Assembly (NCBI RefSeq): GCF_024295805.1
Contig: NZ_JANCLX010000027.1
Coordinates: 1-34,562, forward strand
DNA from: Streptomyces cucumeris
Lineage (GTDB): Bacteria; Actinomycetota; Actinomycetes; Streptomycetales; Streptomycetaceae
Direction of reading: 5' to 3'
DNA: 34,562 bases
Part shown: in pieces, positions 10,301 through 20,600 of the stretch
Position numbering within the stretch: position 1 is the stretch's first letter
Layout: the number at the start of each line of letters is the position of its first letter
Notes under the pieces: generated by a model
Seen by the model: only the letters and a program-made list of their open reading frames with translations
Databases searched by the model: none
Told to the model about the DNA's origin: nothing
Position numbers and translations under genes: made by a program

Positions 10301-13300
10301 TGGCCCTGGCCACCGACACCACACCCTGGCCGGAATCCGGCCGACCGCGCCGCGCGGGGGTGTCCTCGTTCGGGCTGAGCGGCACCAACGCCCACGTCAT
10401 CCTGGAACAGGCCCCGCGGCCGCCCGTGCCGCACGAGGATCCGGAGAACCATGACGACCAGCCCGGCCCCGTGCTGCCCTGGCTCCTCTCCGCCCGGTCC
10501 GCGGAAGCACTGCGCGCCCAGGCCGCGCGTCTGCTCGACCACCTGGCCCGCACCGAGGGGTGCGACGTGGCCGATGTCAGCCTGGCCCTGACGGGCCGCA
10601 CCGCCCACGAACACCGCGCCGTCCTCGTCGGTGACCGCGACCGGCTGCCCGCCGCCCTGAAGGAGCTGGCCGCCGGGGCCACCCCCGCGGTGGGCGGTAT
10701 CGCGCACACCGGGGGACCCGTCGTCTTCGTCTTCCCCGGGCAGGGCGCCCAATGGGCCGGAATGGCACGGGACTTGCTCGTTGCGTCCCCCGCGTTCGCC
10801 GACCGGATGCGTGACTGCGCGGCGGCCCTGACCCCGCATGTGGAATGGTCACTGCTGGACGTCGTGGACTCCGGTACCGGGCTGGACCGGGTGGACGTGG
10901 TGCAGCCCGTCCTGTTCGCCGTGATGGTGTCACTGGCCGCGCTGTGGCGCTCCCACGGCCTGGTCCCGGACGCCGTCGTCGGCCACAGCCAGGGCGAGAT
11001 CGCCGCCGCGGTCGTCGCCGGAGCGCTGTCCCTGGAGGACGGCGCCACCGTCGTGGCACTGCGCAGCCGCGCCATCGCCTCCCTCGGCCGCGACGGTGGC
11101 ATGGCGTCGCTCGCCCTCTGCGAGGAGGACGCCCGCAGCCGGATCTCCGCCTGGGACGACCGCCTCGCGGTGGCCGCCGTCAACGGTCCGGCGTCGATCG
11201 TGGTCTCCGGTGACACCACCGCGCTGGACGAACTCCTGGTGTCCTGCGAGCGGGAGGAGGTCCGCGCCCGGCGGATCGACGTGGACTACGCCTCGCACTG
11301 CGACCATGTGGAAGCCTTGGAGACCACGCTCGTCACCGCACTGGACGGCATCGCGCCGAAGACCGGCGCCGTCCCCCTGTACTCCACCGTGACCGGCGCC
11401 CGGCTGGACACCTCCGCCATGGACGCCCGCTACTGGTACGGCAATCTGCGCGGGGCGGTGCGCTTCGCCACCGCGATCCGGGCCCTGGCCGACGCCGGGT
11501 ACACCACCTTCGTCGAGCTCAGCCCGCACCCGGTGCTGACCACGGCCGTCCAGGAGACCCTGGAGGCCGCGGACACCGACGGCGTCGTCCTGGAGACCCT
11601 GCGCCGCGATGAGGGCGGTATGGAGCGCCTGCTCACCTCGCTCGGCGCGGCATGGGCGCACGGACTGCCGGTGGACTGGGCACCGTTGTTCACGCGCTAC
11701 CCGGCCACGCGCGTGGAGCTGCCCACGTACGCCTTCCAGCACCGGTCCTACTGGGCCCTGCCGGACCCGGCCGGGGGCGGCGCCGATGTCACCGCCGCCG
11801 GTCTCGGCGCCCTCGGCCACCCGCTCCTGGGCGCCGCCGCCGAGGTCGCGGGCAGCGGTGAACTGCTGCTCAGCGGGCGGATCTCGGCGCACTCCCACCC
11901 CTGGGTGGCCGACCACGCCGTGGCGGACACCGTGCTGCTCCCCGGCGCCGCGTACGTGGAACTCGCCCTGCGCGCCGGGGACCAGGCGGGCTGCTCCCTG
12001 GTGGAGGAACTGACGCTCCAGGCGCCCCTGGCGCTGCCCACGAGCGGGGGAGTCGCACTCCAACTGCGCGTCGGCGCCCCGGACGACACCGGCCGCCGCG
12101 GTGTGGACGTGTTCTCCCGCCCGGAGGACGCACCCGACGCGCCCTGGACCCTCCACGCCACCGGCACCCTCGCCGACGAGCGGGCCGAGCCGCTGCCCGG
12201 TCCCCTGATGGAATGGCCACCCGCCGGAGCGGAACCGGTCGACGTCGAGGACCTCTACGAGCGGTTCTCCGCCTCCGGCTACGGTTACGGCCCGGCCTTC
12301 CGCGGACTGCGCGCCGCGTGGCGGCGCGGCGGTGAACTCTTCACCGAGGTACGCCTCGACGCCGACCAGCAGCCGCACTCCGCCGCCTTCGGCATCCACC
12401 CCGCACTGCTGGACGCGGCCCTCCAGGGCCTGTGGCTCGGCGCCGCCGACGGGAACGGCGACCCCGGCCTCGCGCCGGGCACCGCGCGCCTGCCGTTCGC
12501 GTGGACCGGGGTGACCCTGCACGCCTCCGGCGCCACCGAGCTGCGCGTCCGCCTGGTGTGCGACACCGAGGGGCCGGTGTCGATCCACGCGACGGACCCC
12601 TCCGGCCGGCCGGTGGTCACCGTCGGCGGGCTGACCGTCCGGCCGGTCGACACCACGACCCTGCACACCTCCGCCATCCCGGCACACGACTCCCTCTTCC
12701 GCGTGGAGTGGACCCCCGTGCCCGCCCCGGCCACGGACCGCGCGGACACCGCCCGGTGGGCCGCGCTCGCTCCCGTGGACGGTCTTCCCGACACCTATCC
12801 GGACCTCGCCGGGCTCGTCACCGCCATCCGGAGCGGCGCCCCCGTGCCCGATGCGGTCCTGGTGGCCTGCGTCCCCGACGGGGACGACGGCGAGGCGGTG
12901 CGCTCCACCGTCGACACGACGCGGGCACTCCTCCAGGACTGGCTCGCCGAGGACCGGCTCAGCGACACCCGGCTGGTGTTCCTCACCCACGGCGCCGTCC
13001 GGGCCACCCCGGACGAGCACATCACCGCTCCGGCCGCCGCCGCGGCCCGCGGCCTGGTGCGCTCGGCCCAGTCCGAGCACCCCGACCGGTTCCTCCTGGT
13101 CGACACCGACGAGGCCGCCGACGGCCGCCGCGCCCTGACGGACCTGCCGTGGGGCGCCCTCGACCTCGGCGAACCCCAACTCGCCGTCCGGGACACCACC
13201 TTGCTCGCCGCCCGGCTGGCCCGCGTTCCGGCTCCGGAGGACGGGCCGTCCCGGCCGCTCGACCCCGAGGGCACCGTGCTGGTCACCGGCGCCGCCGGTG

Positions 13301-14622
13301 CCCTCGGCGGTCTGGTGGCCCGTCATCTCGTGGCCCGGCACGGTGTCCGCCACCTGCTCCTGGTGGGCAGGCGCGGCGCCGAGGCGCCCGGGGCCGCGGC
13401 GCTCCTCGCCGATCTGGAAGCCCTCGGCGCCCGGCCCGAGTTCGCCGCGTGCGATGTCGCCGACCGGGCCGCCGTCATGGCCCTGGTGGCCGGGGTGTCC
13501 GAGCGGCATCCGCTGACCGCCGTCGTCCACGCCGCCGGGGTCCTCGACGACGGAGTGGTCACCTCGCTGACCCCCGAGCGGTTCGACCGTGTCCTGCGCC
13601 CCAAGGTCGACGCGGCGCTCCACCTGCACGAGGCCACCCGCGACCACCCGCTCGCCGCCTTCGTCCTCTTCTCCTCCGCGTCGGGCATCATCGGCAACGC
13701 GGGCCAGGGCAACTACGCGGCGGCCAACGCCTTCCTGGACGCCCTCGCCCAGCACCGTCACTGTCTCGGGCTGCCCGCCCAGTCACTGGCCTGGGGCTTG
13801 TGGGAACGGCGCGGCGAGATGACCGGCACCCTCGACGCCACCGGACTGCGGCGGATGACCCACGGAGGAGTGGGCGCGCTCACCGACGACCAGGGACTCG
13901 CCCTCCTCGACGCCGCGCTGCGGCTGGACGAACCACTCCTGGTGCCCGTACGGCTCGACACCGCCCGGCTGCGCGCCGCGACACCGGCCACCCCGGTCCC
14001 GCCCCTGCTGCGCGGCCTCTTCCCCGCCCGCCACCGGCCCACCGCGTCTGCCACCGGCGCGGCCGACACCGCGTCCCTGCGCGCCCGGCTCGCGGCCCTG
14101 CCCGCCGACCAGCGCCTGGAACACACGGTGGAGCTGGTCCGCGGTCAGGTGGCCGATGTCCTGGGCCACGCCGGCACCGACGCGATCGACCCGGAACGGG
14201 CCTTCAAGGACCTCGGCTTCGACTCGCTGACCGCCGTCGACCTGCGCAACCGGCTGAAGGCCGCCACCGGTCTGCGGCTGCCCGCCACCCTCGTCTTCGA
14301 CCACCCCACACCGTCCGCCGTCGCCGGACACCTGGCCGGACGGATCGCCCCCGCGGCCCCTCCCGCACCACCGGTGGACCGGGACGACGAAGGGGAACTG
14401 CGCCGACGGCTGGCCGCGATCCCCCTGGCGCGGTTGCGTGACGCCGGACTGCTGGACCCCCTGCTGCGCCTGACACCTCCCGCCGCCGGTGGCGACGACA
14501 CCTCGTCCGCACCGGCCACGGCACACCGGAGTGCGGACGACGACGGCGACCGGGACGCCATCCACGGCATGGACGTGGACGGACTGGTCCGGCTGGCGCT
14601 GGGCGGTGACGGACGTGGCTGA
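4378..14622 (+). CDS. Bimodular type I PKS: KS-AT-KR-ACP / KS-AT-DH-KR-ACP (PKS B)
   Basis: A GTG start follows GGAGG (4367-4371) at a 6-base spacing. The N-terminal coiled coil (4378-4470) should dock to PKS A. Module 1: KS about 4471-5740 (Cys 4969 in DTACSASL, His 5374 and 5494); AT with GHSQG Ser 6340 and YASH 6640-6651, so methylmalonyl-type; no DH; KR with Rossmann loop at 7957, A-type Trp 8371, His 8386 and Tyr 8395, so the OH is kept; ACP Ser 8917 in GFASL, where the usual Asp is Ala. Module 2: KS from about 9139 (Cys 9649, His 10054 and 10174); AT with GHSQG Ser 10987 and YASH 11287-11298; DH about 11815-12650 (His 11914 in HxxxDxxxxP, Asp 12412 in DxxxQ); KR at 13273 with LDD 13543-13551 (B-type) and Tyr 13714; ACP Ser 14224. 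The C-terminal tail (14395-14622) is a docking region. Module 2 should make an alkene with a methyl branch. Confidence 0.96.
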   Translation: MSEQKLRDYLNRVTVDLRDTRRRLRQAEARGHEPIAVVSMSCRFPGGVRTPEELWELLVAGRDTVTGIPGDRGWDTGRLTEGGVPCQGAFIDGAADFDAGFFAVSPHEAVAMDPQQRLLLQAAWEAVERAGIDPASLRATRTGVFAAAIDQGYGQLGAGAPETVQGFLMTGNSMSVTSGRVAYALGLEGPAVTVDTACSASLVAVHQAARALRDEECSLALAAGVTVMSRPSVFTEFSRQGAMSADGRCKPFSATADGTGWGEGVGVLLLERLCDARRNGHPVLAVLRGSAVNQDGASNGLTAPNGPSQQRVIQAALADAGLAPADVDAVEAHGTGTTLGDPIEADALIATYGRNRPAGRPLWLGSLKSNIGHTQAAAGVAGVIKTVLALRHGVLPRSLHITEPTPHVDWSAGSVALLTEATPWPETGRPRRAGVSSFGMSGTNAHLILEQAPDPQAVDPGAQASPAPEVTTPAVVPCLLSGRTAAALRDQAVRLRARLDGTAEARPVDIGFSLATTRTAFEHRAVVLAADRTELLAGVSALIHEDTAPVVTGHTERVPTGRIAWVFPGQGAQWSGMGRELLNSSPEFAASVDACEEALSGLVDWSLRDVLRGAPGAASLDRVDVVQPALFAMMVSLAALWRSWGVEPDAVVGHSQGEIAAAVVAGALSLEDGAKAVALRSRAVAALSGDGGMVSLALPLAGARELIAPWTERLSIAAVNGPAAVVVSGDRAALDELVAICATRDIRARTLPVDYASHSAQVERVHDGLLTALADITPAVPRVPLYSTVTGERLDTAGMDAAYWYRNLRETVRFDTAVRSLVREGHRVFLEVSPHPVLTVPVQDVAEDTGAADTLVTGTLRRDEGGPRRALTSAAELWVHGTPVDWRAVYEGSGARRIDLPTYPFQQRRHWLEPSAPATPSAGDDAPFWDLVERGDVTEAADALAVDAEALGRVLPALGDWHRRRATATVADSWRYRVDWRPVPDPPATTLTGRWLFVLPPGHGTDATGRDVLRALTDHGATVVTAEPHTTADRTALAAVLAAAAEGRPVTGVLSLLALDAHPHPDHPALPTGAALTLALVQAMGDLGMTAPLWCATTGAVSTGPADPPTAPRQALVWGTGMVAALEHPRRWGGLVDLPARLDDRARERLCAALGGAGDEDQLAVRSTGLLARRLVRAPRASARPGRSWRPRGTVLLTGGTGAVGPHLVRWLARGGAEHLVLPGRRGPDTPGAAELTAELARLGTRLTLPVCDLSDRAQTEALLAGLDAQGTPVTAVVHAAAHIALAPLDAMPLEAFERIVAAKAAGAGHLDALLDRELDAFVLFSSIAGVWGSGDHGAYAAANAYLDALAQHRRARGLTATTVDWGIWRADNPAAPAVQEPVADLFNLEEHGLPRIDPDTAIACLQQILDDDDTLITVADVDWPRFTEVFTSSRRSPLLTGVPEARRALAAPDTAASAPAASELRQRLTALGPAERSRLLLDLVRTHAAAVLGHDSTDTVPPSKAFQELGFASLTAVELRNRLNSASGLRLPSTVVFDHPSATALATHLGECLLGDADSDGVGDEDGNEDGRRSPGDHGTTAATDEPIAVVAMGCRLPGGVSTPDALWELLTDCRDAVSGFPANRGWDLDALYDPDPDRPGTVTTRHGGFLHDAADFDADFFGISPREARAMDPQQRLLLETSWEALERAGLDPTALRGSRTGVFTGVNYSDYATAVARSAEAEGHLLTGSAPSVVSGRVAYTLGLEGPAITVDTACSSSLVALHLAARALRAGDCSLALVGGVTVMSTPGALAGFSRQRGLAPDGRCKAFADAADGMGMSEGAGVLLVERLADARRDGHPVLAVLRGSAVNQDGASNGLSAPNGPSQQRVIRAALSDAGLDTTDVDVVEAHGTGTTLGDPIEAQALLATYGRNRPDGRPVLVGSLKSNIGHTQALSGLAGVMKTVLALGHATVPATLHVDRPTTHVDWNQGGLALATDTTPWPESGRPRRAGVSSFGLSGTNAHVILEQAPRPPVPHEDPENHDDQPGPVLPWLLSARSAEALRAQAARLLDHLARTEGCDVADVSLALTGRTAHEHRAVLVGDRDRLPAALKELAAGATPAVGGIAHTGGPVVFVFPGQGAQWAGMARDLLVASPAFADRMRDCAAALTPHVEWSLLDVVDSGTGLDRVDVVQPVLFAVMVSLAALWRSHGLVPDAVVGHSQGEIAAAVVAGALSLEDGATVVALRSRAIASLGRDGGMASLALCEEDARSRISAWDDRLAVAAVNGPASIVVSGDTTALDELLVSCEREEVRARRIDVDYASHCDHVEALETTLVTALDGIAPKTGAVPLYSTVTGARLDTSAMDARYWYGNLRGAVRFATAIRALADAGYTTFVELSPHPVLTTAVQETLEAADTDGVVLETLRRDEGGMERLLTSLGAAWAHGLPVDWAPLFTRYPATRVELPTYAFQHRSYWALPDPAGGGADVTAAGLGALGHPLLGAAAEVAGSGELLLSGRISAHSHPWVADHAVADTVLLPGAAYVELALRAGDQAGCSLVEELTLQAPLALPTSGGVALQLRVGAPDDTGRRGVDVFSRPEDAPDAPWTLHATGTLADERAEPLPGPLMEWPPAGAEPVDVEDLYERFSASGYGYGPAFRGLRAAWRRGGELFTEVRLDADQQPHSAAFGIHPALLDAALQGLWLGAADGNGDPGLAPGTARLPFAWTGVTLHASGATELRVRLVCDTEGPVSIHATDPSGRPVVTVGGLTVRPVDTTTLHTSAIPAHDSLFRVEWTPVPAPATDRADTARWAALAPVDGLPDTYPDLAGLVTAIRSGAPVPDAVLVACVPDGDDGEAVRSTVDTTRALLQDWLAEDRLSDTRLVFLTHGAVRATPDEHITAPAAAAARGLVRSAQSEHPDRFLLVDTDEAADGRRALTDLPWGALDLGEPQLAVRDTTLLAARLARVPAPEDGPSRPLDPEGTVLVTGAAGALGGLVARHLVARHGVRHLLLVGRRGAEAPGAAALLADLEALGARPEFAACDVADRAAVMALVAGVSERHPLTAVVHAAGVLDDGVVTSLTPERFDRVLRPKVDAALHLHEATRDHPLAAFVLFSSASGIIGNAGQGNYAAANAFLDALAQHRHCLGLPAQSLAWGLWERRGEMTGTLDATGLRRMTHGGVGALTDDQGLALLDAALRLDEPLLVPVRLDTARLRAATPATPVPPLLRGLFPARHRPTASATGAADTASLRARLAALPADQRLEHTVELVRGQVADVLGHAGTDAIDPERAFKDLGFDSLTAVDLRNRLKAATGLRLPATLVFDHPTPSAVAGHLAGRIAPAAPPAPPVDRDDEGELRRRLAAIPLARLRDAGLLDPLLRLTPPAAGGDDTSSAPATAHRSADDDGDRDAIHGMDVDGLVRLALGGDGRG

Positions 14623-14647
14623 ACCGGAAGGGAACGAAAGGACGAAC

Positions 14648-17600
14648 ATGACCACGGATCAGGTGGTCGAGGCGCTGCGCGCCTCGCTCCTCGACAACCA
14701 GCGGCTGCGGCAGGAGAACCGCAGGCTCGCCGGGGAACCCCGCGAATTGGTGGCCGTCGTGGGAATGGGCTGCCGCTTCCCGGGCGGTGTGCGCTCCCCG
14801 GAGGAGCTGTGGGAACTGCTGGTCAAGGAGCGGGACGCGGTCACCGGATTCCCGGCCGACCGCGGCTGGGACCTCGACGGCGTCTATGACACCGACCCCG
14901 ACGCGCCGGGCACCTCGTACACCCGCGAGGGGGGATTCCTGCACGACGCCTGTGCGTTCGATGCCGCGTTCTTCGGGATCTCGCCCCGCGAAGCGCTCGC
15001 GATGGACCCCCAGCAGCGGCTGCTCCTGGAGACCTGCTGGGAGGCGGTCGAACGGGCCGGGATCGACCCGCTGACCCTCAAGGGCAGCCGTACGGGCGTC
15101 TACGCGGGGGTGATCTACAGCGAGTACGGCTCCCGTCTGACCCGGGTACCCGATGAACTCGAGGGCTTCCTGGGGACCGGCAGCATCTCCAGCGTCGTAT
15201 CCGGGCGTATCGCCTACAGCCTCGGTCTGGAAGGCCCGGCGGTCACCCTCGACACCGCCTGTTCCTCCTCGCTCGTCGCCGTCCACCTGGCCTGCCAGGC
15301 ACTCCGCGCGGGCGAGACGGACCTGGCGCTGGCCGGCGGTGTGACGGTGATGTCCACCCCGGGCCTGTACGTGGGGTTCAGCCGTCAGCGCGGGCTGGCA
15401 CCGGACGGGCGCAGCAAGTCGTTCTCCGCCGCCGCCGACGGCGCGGGCTTCGGTGAGGGCGTCGGCGTACTGCTGCTGGAGCGGCTGTCCGACGCCCGGC
15501 GCCACGGCCACCCCGTCCTCGCGGTCGTCCGCGGCTCCGCCGTCAACCAGGACGGCGCGAGCAACGGGCTGACCGCGCCCAACGGCCCGTCCCAGCAGCG
15601 GGTCATCCGCCAGGCACTGGACAGCGCCCGGCTGGCGCCCGCCGAGATCGACGCCGTGGAGGCGCACGGGACCGGTACGGTGCTCGGCGACCCGATCGAG
15701 GCCCAGGCGCTCCTGGCCTCGTACGGCGCCGACCGGCCTGCCGGGCAGCCGCTGCTGGTGGGTTCGCTCAAGTCCAACCTCACCCACACCCAGGCCGCCG
15801 CCGGCGTCGGCGGTGTCATCAAGATGGTCCTGGCGATGCGCCACGGCCTGCTGCCCCGCACCCTGCACATCGACCGGCCCACACCACGGGTGGACTGGGA
15901 GGAGGGCGACGTACGGCTCCTCACCGTCGCCACACCGTGGCCCGAGACCGGCCGGCCGCGCCGTGCCGGAGTCTCCTCCTTCGGGGCCAGTGGCACCAAC
16001 GCCCATCTGGTCCTGGAAGCCGCCCCGGACCAGGAATCCGAGGACCGGGCCCCCGAGGACGGGGCGCCGTCGGCGGAGCTCCACGGCCCCGTCGCCTGGC
16101 CGCTGTCCGCCAAGGGGCAACGGGCGCTGCGCGCCCAGGCCGCCGCGCTGCACGCGCACGTGGCCGCCGGACCGTGGCCCCGCCCCGCCGATATCGGTCT
16201 GTCCCTGGCCGCCGGCCGGTCCCGGTTCGCGGACCGCGCGGTGGTGGTGGGCACCTCGCGCACCGGACTGCTCGACGCGCTGGCCGCGGTGGCGAACGGT
16301 GAGACATCCGCCGACGCCGTGTGCGGCACCGCCCCCCGCGGTGGCCGCAAGGCGGTGTTCGTGTTTCCCGGTCAGGGGTCGCAGTGGGCGGGGATGGCGG
16401 TGGAACTGCTCGATGCCGCGCCGGTGTTCGCGGGGCGGATGGCGGAGTGTGAGCGTGCGCTGTCGCCGTATGTGGGGTGGTCGTTGGAGGCGGTGCTGCG
16501 GGGTGGTGAGGGTGCGCCGTCGCTGGACCGGGTGGATGTGGTCCAGCCGGTGCTGTTCGCGGTGATGGTGTCGTTGGCGGAGTTGTGGCGTTCGTATGGT
16601 GTGGTGCCGGATGCGGTGGTGGGGCATTCGCAGGGGGAGATCGCGGCGGCGTGTGTGGCCGGGGCGCTCACCTTGGAGGACGCGGCGAAGGTGGTGGCCC
16701 TGCGCAGCGAGGCGCTGGCCGTGCTCGCCGGGCGTGGCGGGATGGCATCGGTCCAGTTACCGGCCGCCGACCTGGGTCCGTATCTGGAGCCGTGGGGTGA
16801 GCGGTTGTCGGTGGCCGCGGTCAACGGCCCGTCGGCCACGGTGCTCGCGGGTGACACCGAGGCCGTGGAGAAGGTCGTGCGGCGGCTGGTCGCGGACAAT
16901 GTCGCGGCCCGGGTGATGCCCGTGGACTACGCCTCGCACTCCGCGCAGGTCGAGGAGATCCGGGACACCCTGCTGACCTCGCTGGCCGGTGTCACCCCGG
17001 CCCGGTCCGCGGTCCCGTACTACTCGACCGTCGACGCCACCTGGTGTGACACCAGCACGCTGGACGCCGCCTACTGGTACCGCAACCTGCGCGAACCCGT
17101 CCGGCTGCACACCGCCGTGGAGCGTCTCCTCGACGCGGGCCACCGCACCTTCGTCGAGATCAGCCCGCATCCCACCATCACTTGGGGTATCGCCGACACC
17201 GCCGCTGAGGCGGGGGCCGACGACACCGCGGTGATCGGCACCCTGCGCCGTGACGACGGCGGTCCCCGGCGCATGCTGCTGTCCCTCGCCGAGGCGTACA
17301 CCGCCGGGCTGCCCGTCGACTGGCGACCCGCCTACCCGGCGGGCGGCGCCCGCCGGATCCCCCTGCCCACCTACGCCTTCCAGCGGCAGAGGTACTGGCT
17401 CGACGCGGACCAGCGCGGCGGCGACCCCGGCGCCACCGGGCAGTCCGGCACCGGCCACCCCCTGCTCAGCGCGGCGGTCGAGCTGCCGGGCGACGGCGGC
17501 ACCGTCTTCACCGGCAGGATCTCCGCCACCACCCACCCCTGGCTCACCGACCACACCGTCCTGGGCACGGTACTGCTCCCCGGGGTGGCCTTCGTCGAGA

Positions 17601-20600
17601 TGGCCGCCCACGCGGGACGGCGGCTGGACTGTCCGCGGATCGAGGAACTCACCCTCGCCGCGCCGCTGACCCTCCCCGAGGCCACCACCGACGGCGGTGT
17701 CCATCTGCGGCTGACCGTCTCCGCCGCGGACCTCGACGGCCGCCGCGCCCTGTCCTTCCACTCGCGTTCCGAGTCCGCCACGGCCCAAGACCCCTGGACA
17801 CCCCACGCGACCGGCCACCTCACCCCCGGCCGTCCGGCGCACCCGGCCCCGGACACGGTGTGGCCCCCGGCGGGAGCCACCGCGCTGAGCGTGGCGGAGC
17901 TGTACACCGCGCTGGACACGCAGGGCATCGAGTACGGCCCGGCCTTCCAAGGACTGCGCTCCGCATGGAGCAGGGGCGAGGAGGTCTTCGCCGAGGCGAC
18001 CCTGCCCGACGCCGTGTCCGACACCCGGACCACCGGATTCGCCGTCCATCCCGCGCTGCTGGACGCCGCACTGCAGACGGTGGGCCTCCGCGCCACCGCG
18101 GCGGATCAGCGCTCCGCCCATCCGCCCCTGCCGTTCTCCTGGCACGATGTGGATCTCGTCGCCACGCCGGGCCGTACCGTGCGGGTGGCCCTGCGCCCCG
18201 CGGGGACCGACGCGGTCTCCGTGAGTGTCACCGGCGAGGACGGTCAAACCGTGGCGGAGATCGGAACACTGACGGTCCGTCCGGCCTCCTTCACCACGCC
18301 GCGAGCCACCGACCGCTCCCTCCACCGGCTGACCTGGTCCCCGATCACCGCGCCCACCGCCGCGTCACGCCGCTGGACGCTCCTCGGGGAACCCGACGGA
18401 CGGCTGCTGCCCGAAGGGTTCGCCGAACCCCTGACGGACGGCGACACGGACCGGGCCACCGGGTCCACCGCTGCGCTGCTGCCGTGCCCGCCGACCGGAG
18501 CGGACGGCCCCGAAGCCGTCCACACCGTCACCGCCGGCGTCCTGGAGCGGCTCCGCGGCTGGCTGGCGGACCCCGCCACCGCCACCGTGCCGCTGGTGGT
18601 CCTCACCCGTGGCGCCACCGGCCCCGGCCACGACGAACCGGTGGACCTCGCGGGCGCCGCCGTCTGGGGCCTGCTGCGCTCCGCCCAGCTCGAACACCCC
18701 GGACGGTTCCTCCTGCTGGACACCGACGACCCGGACGCCACGGCCGCCACCCTGCCCGGCGCGCTCGCCACGGGTGAACCCCAACTCACCTTGCGCGACG
18801 GCGTACTGACCGTGCCACGACTCATCCGCCACCCCTCGGCGGCCTCTGCCGCCGCCGTTCCGGAACCCGGACCGTTCGACCCCGAGGCCACCGTCCTGAT
18901 CACCGGCGCGGGCGGTGTCCTCGCCGGGATCACCGCCCGGCACCTGGTCAACCGGCACGGAGTACGCCATCTGCTGCTCATCGGCCGCAGGGGCGACGGC
19001 GCCCCCGGGACCGGCGAGCTGGTGGCCGAACTCACCGCGGCCGGGGCCCATGTCACCGTCACCGCCTGCGACGTGACCGACCGGCATGCCCTGGCCGAGG
19101 TACTGGCGGACGTTCCCGCGCGGTATCCGCTGCGCGCCGTCGTCCACACCGCGGGCGCACTCGACGACGGACTGCTGGAGGCCCAGACGCCCGAGCGGCT
19201 GAGCGCCGTCCTGCGGCCGAAGGTCGACGGCACCTGGCATCTGCACGAGCTGACCCGCCACCTGGACCTGACGGCCTTCGTCGTCTACTCCTCGGCCGCG
19301 GGTGTCCTCGGCAGCCCCGGCCAGGCCACCTACGCCGCGGCCAACGCCTCGCTCGACGCCCTGATGACCTCCCGTCACCGCGAAGGACTGCCCGCCACCT
19401 CACTGGCCTGGGGTCTGTGGGAGCGGCGCGGCGGCCTCACCGCCGAACTCTCCGCAACCGATCTGCGCCGGATGGCCCGCAGCGGTGTGCACGGCCTGTC
19501 CGACGAGGACGGTGTCGCACTGTTCGACACCGCGCTCACCACCGGTGAGCCCCACCTCGTCCCCGTCCACCTCGACCTGGCGGCCTACCGCGGCACCGAG
19601 GTGCCCCCACTGCTGCGCTCGCTGGTCCGCACGCCCGCCCGTCCCCACCCGACGGCCGGCCACAGTCCGCTGCGGCAGCGGCTCGCGGCGGCCACGGCGC
19701 AGGAACACCCCGGGATCCTGCGTGAACTCGTCCTCGCGGAGGCCGCCGACGTACTCGGACACACCGGCGCCGCCGCCCTGGACCTGGACGATGCGTTCCT
19801 CTCCGTCGGCTTCGACTCGCTGACCGCCGTGGAACTGCGCAACCGGCTCGCCGCCCGCACCGGGCTGCGGCTGCGCCCCACCGCCGTCTTCGACAGCGGC
19901 ACCCCGGCCCGGCTCGCCGACCTGCTGCACACTCAACTGTCCGCGGCTGACGCGCCGGACGAGGCCGAGCGCACCGAGGAGACCGCGGCACCGGAGGCGA
20001 CGGGCCCGGTGGCCACCCTGTTCCGGCAGGCGTGCGAACTCGGTCGCACCGACGACGGTCTGGCTCTGCTCAAGAACGCCTCGGCGCTGCGCCCCGACAT
20101 CCGTACCGGTGAGGAACTGCTCACCGCCGATGTCCGCCCCCGGCTGCTGCGGCTGTGTCCGCACGACACGGCTCCGGAGGTGGTGTGCTTCGGCTCCGTC
20201 GTGGCGCTCGGGGGCGCCCACCAGTACGCGCGCTTCGCCTCGCACTTCCGCGACCACTTCGGCGTCAGCGCGCTGGCGGCCCCCGGTTTCCTGCCCGGTG
20301 AGCCGGTGCCCGCCGATATGGCCGCCCTGCTGGACTTCCAGGCCCGGACCCTGCTCGAGACGGTGGGGGACCGGCCGCTGATCCTCACCGGCTCCTCATC
20401 GGGCGGCACGCTGGCGCACGGTGTCGCCGCCCGGCTGGACGAACTCGGCGCGGGACCGGAGGCGGTGGTCCTCATCGACACCTATCTGTCCCACAACCAG
20501 GGGATCACGCAGTTCAACGACGTACTGATCGGCGGGATGTTCGCGCGCGAGGACCGGGCCGCCCCGATGGACGACACCCGGCTCACCGCCATGGGGCGCT

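Noticed and set aside
6382..10839. Very long open frame on the - strand (1485 codons) opposite PKS B, and similar ones opposite PKS A and PKS C.
   Set aside because: High third-position GC in the real genes removes stop codons from antisense frames. The translations are Gly/Arg/Pro-rich with no recognisable domains, while the + strand encodes complete PKS domains.
14489..14647. Upstream extension of PKS C in the same open frame.
   Set aside because: It would overlap the docking end of PKS B and lacks a ribosome site. ATG 14648 begins the expected docking coiled coil and has an A/G-rich site.
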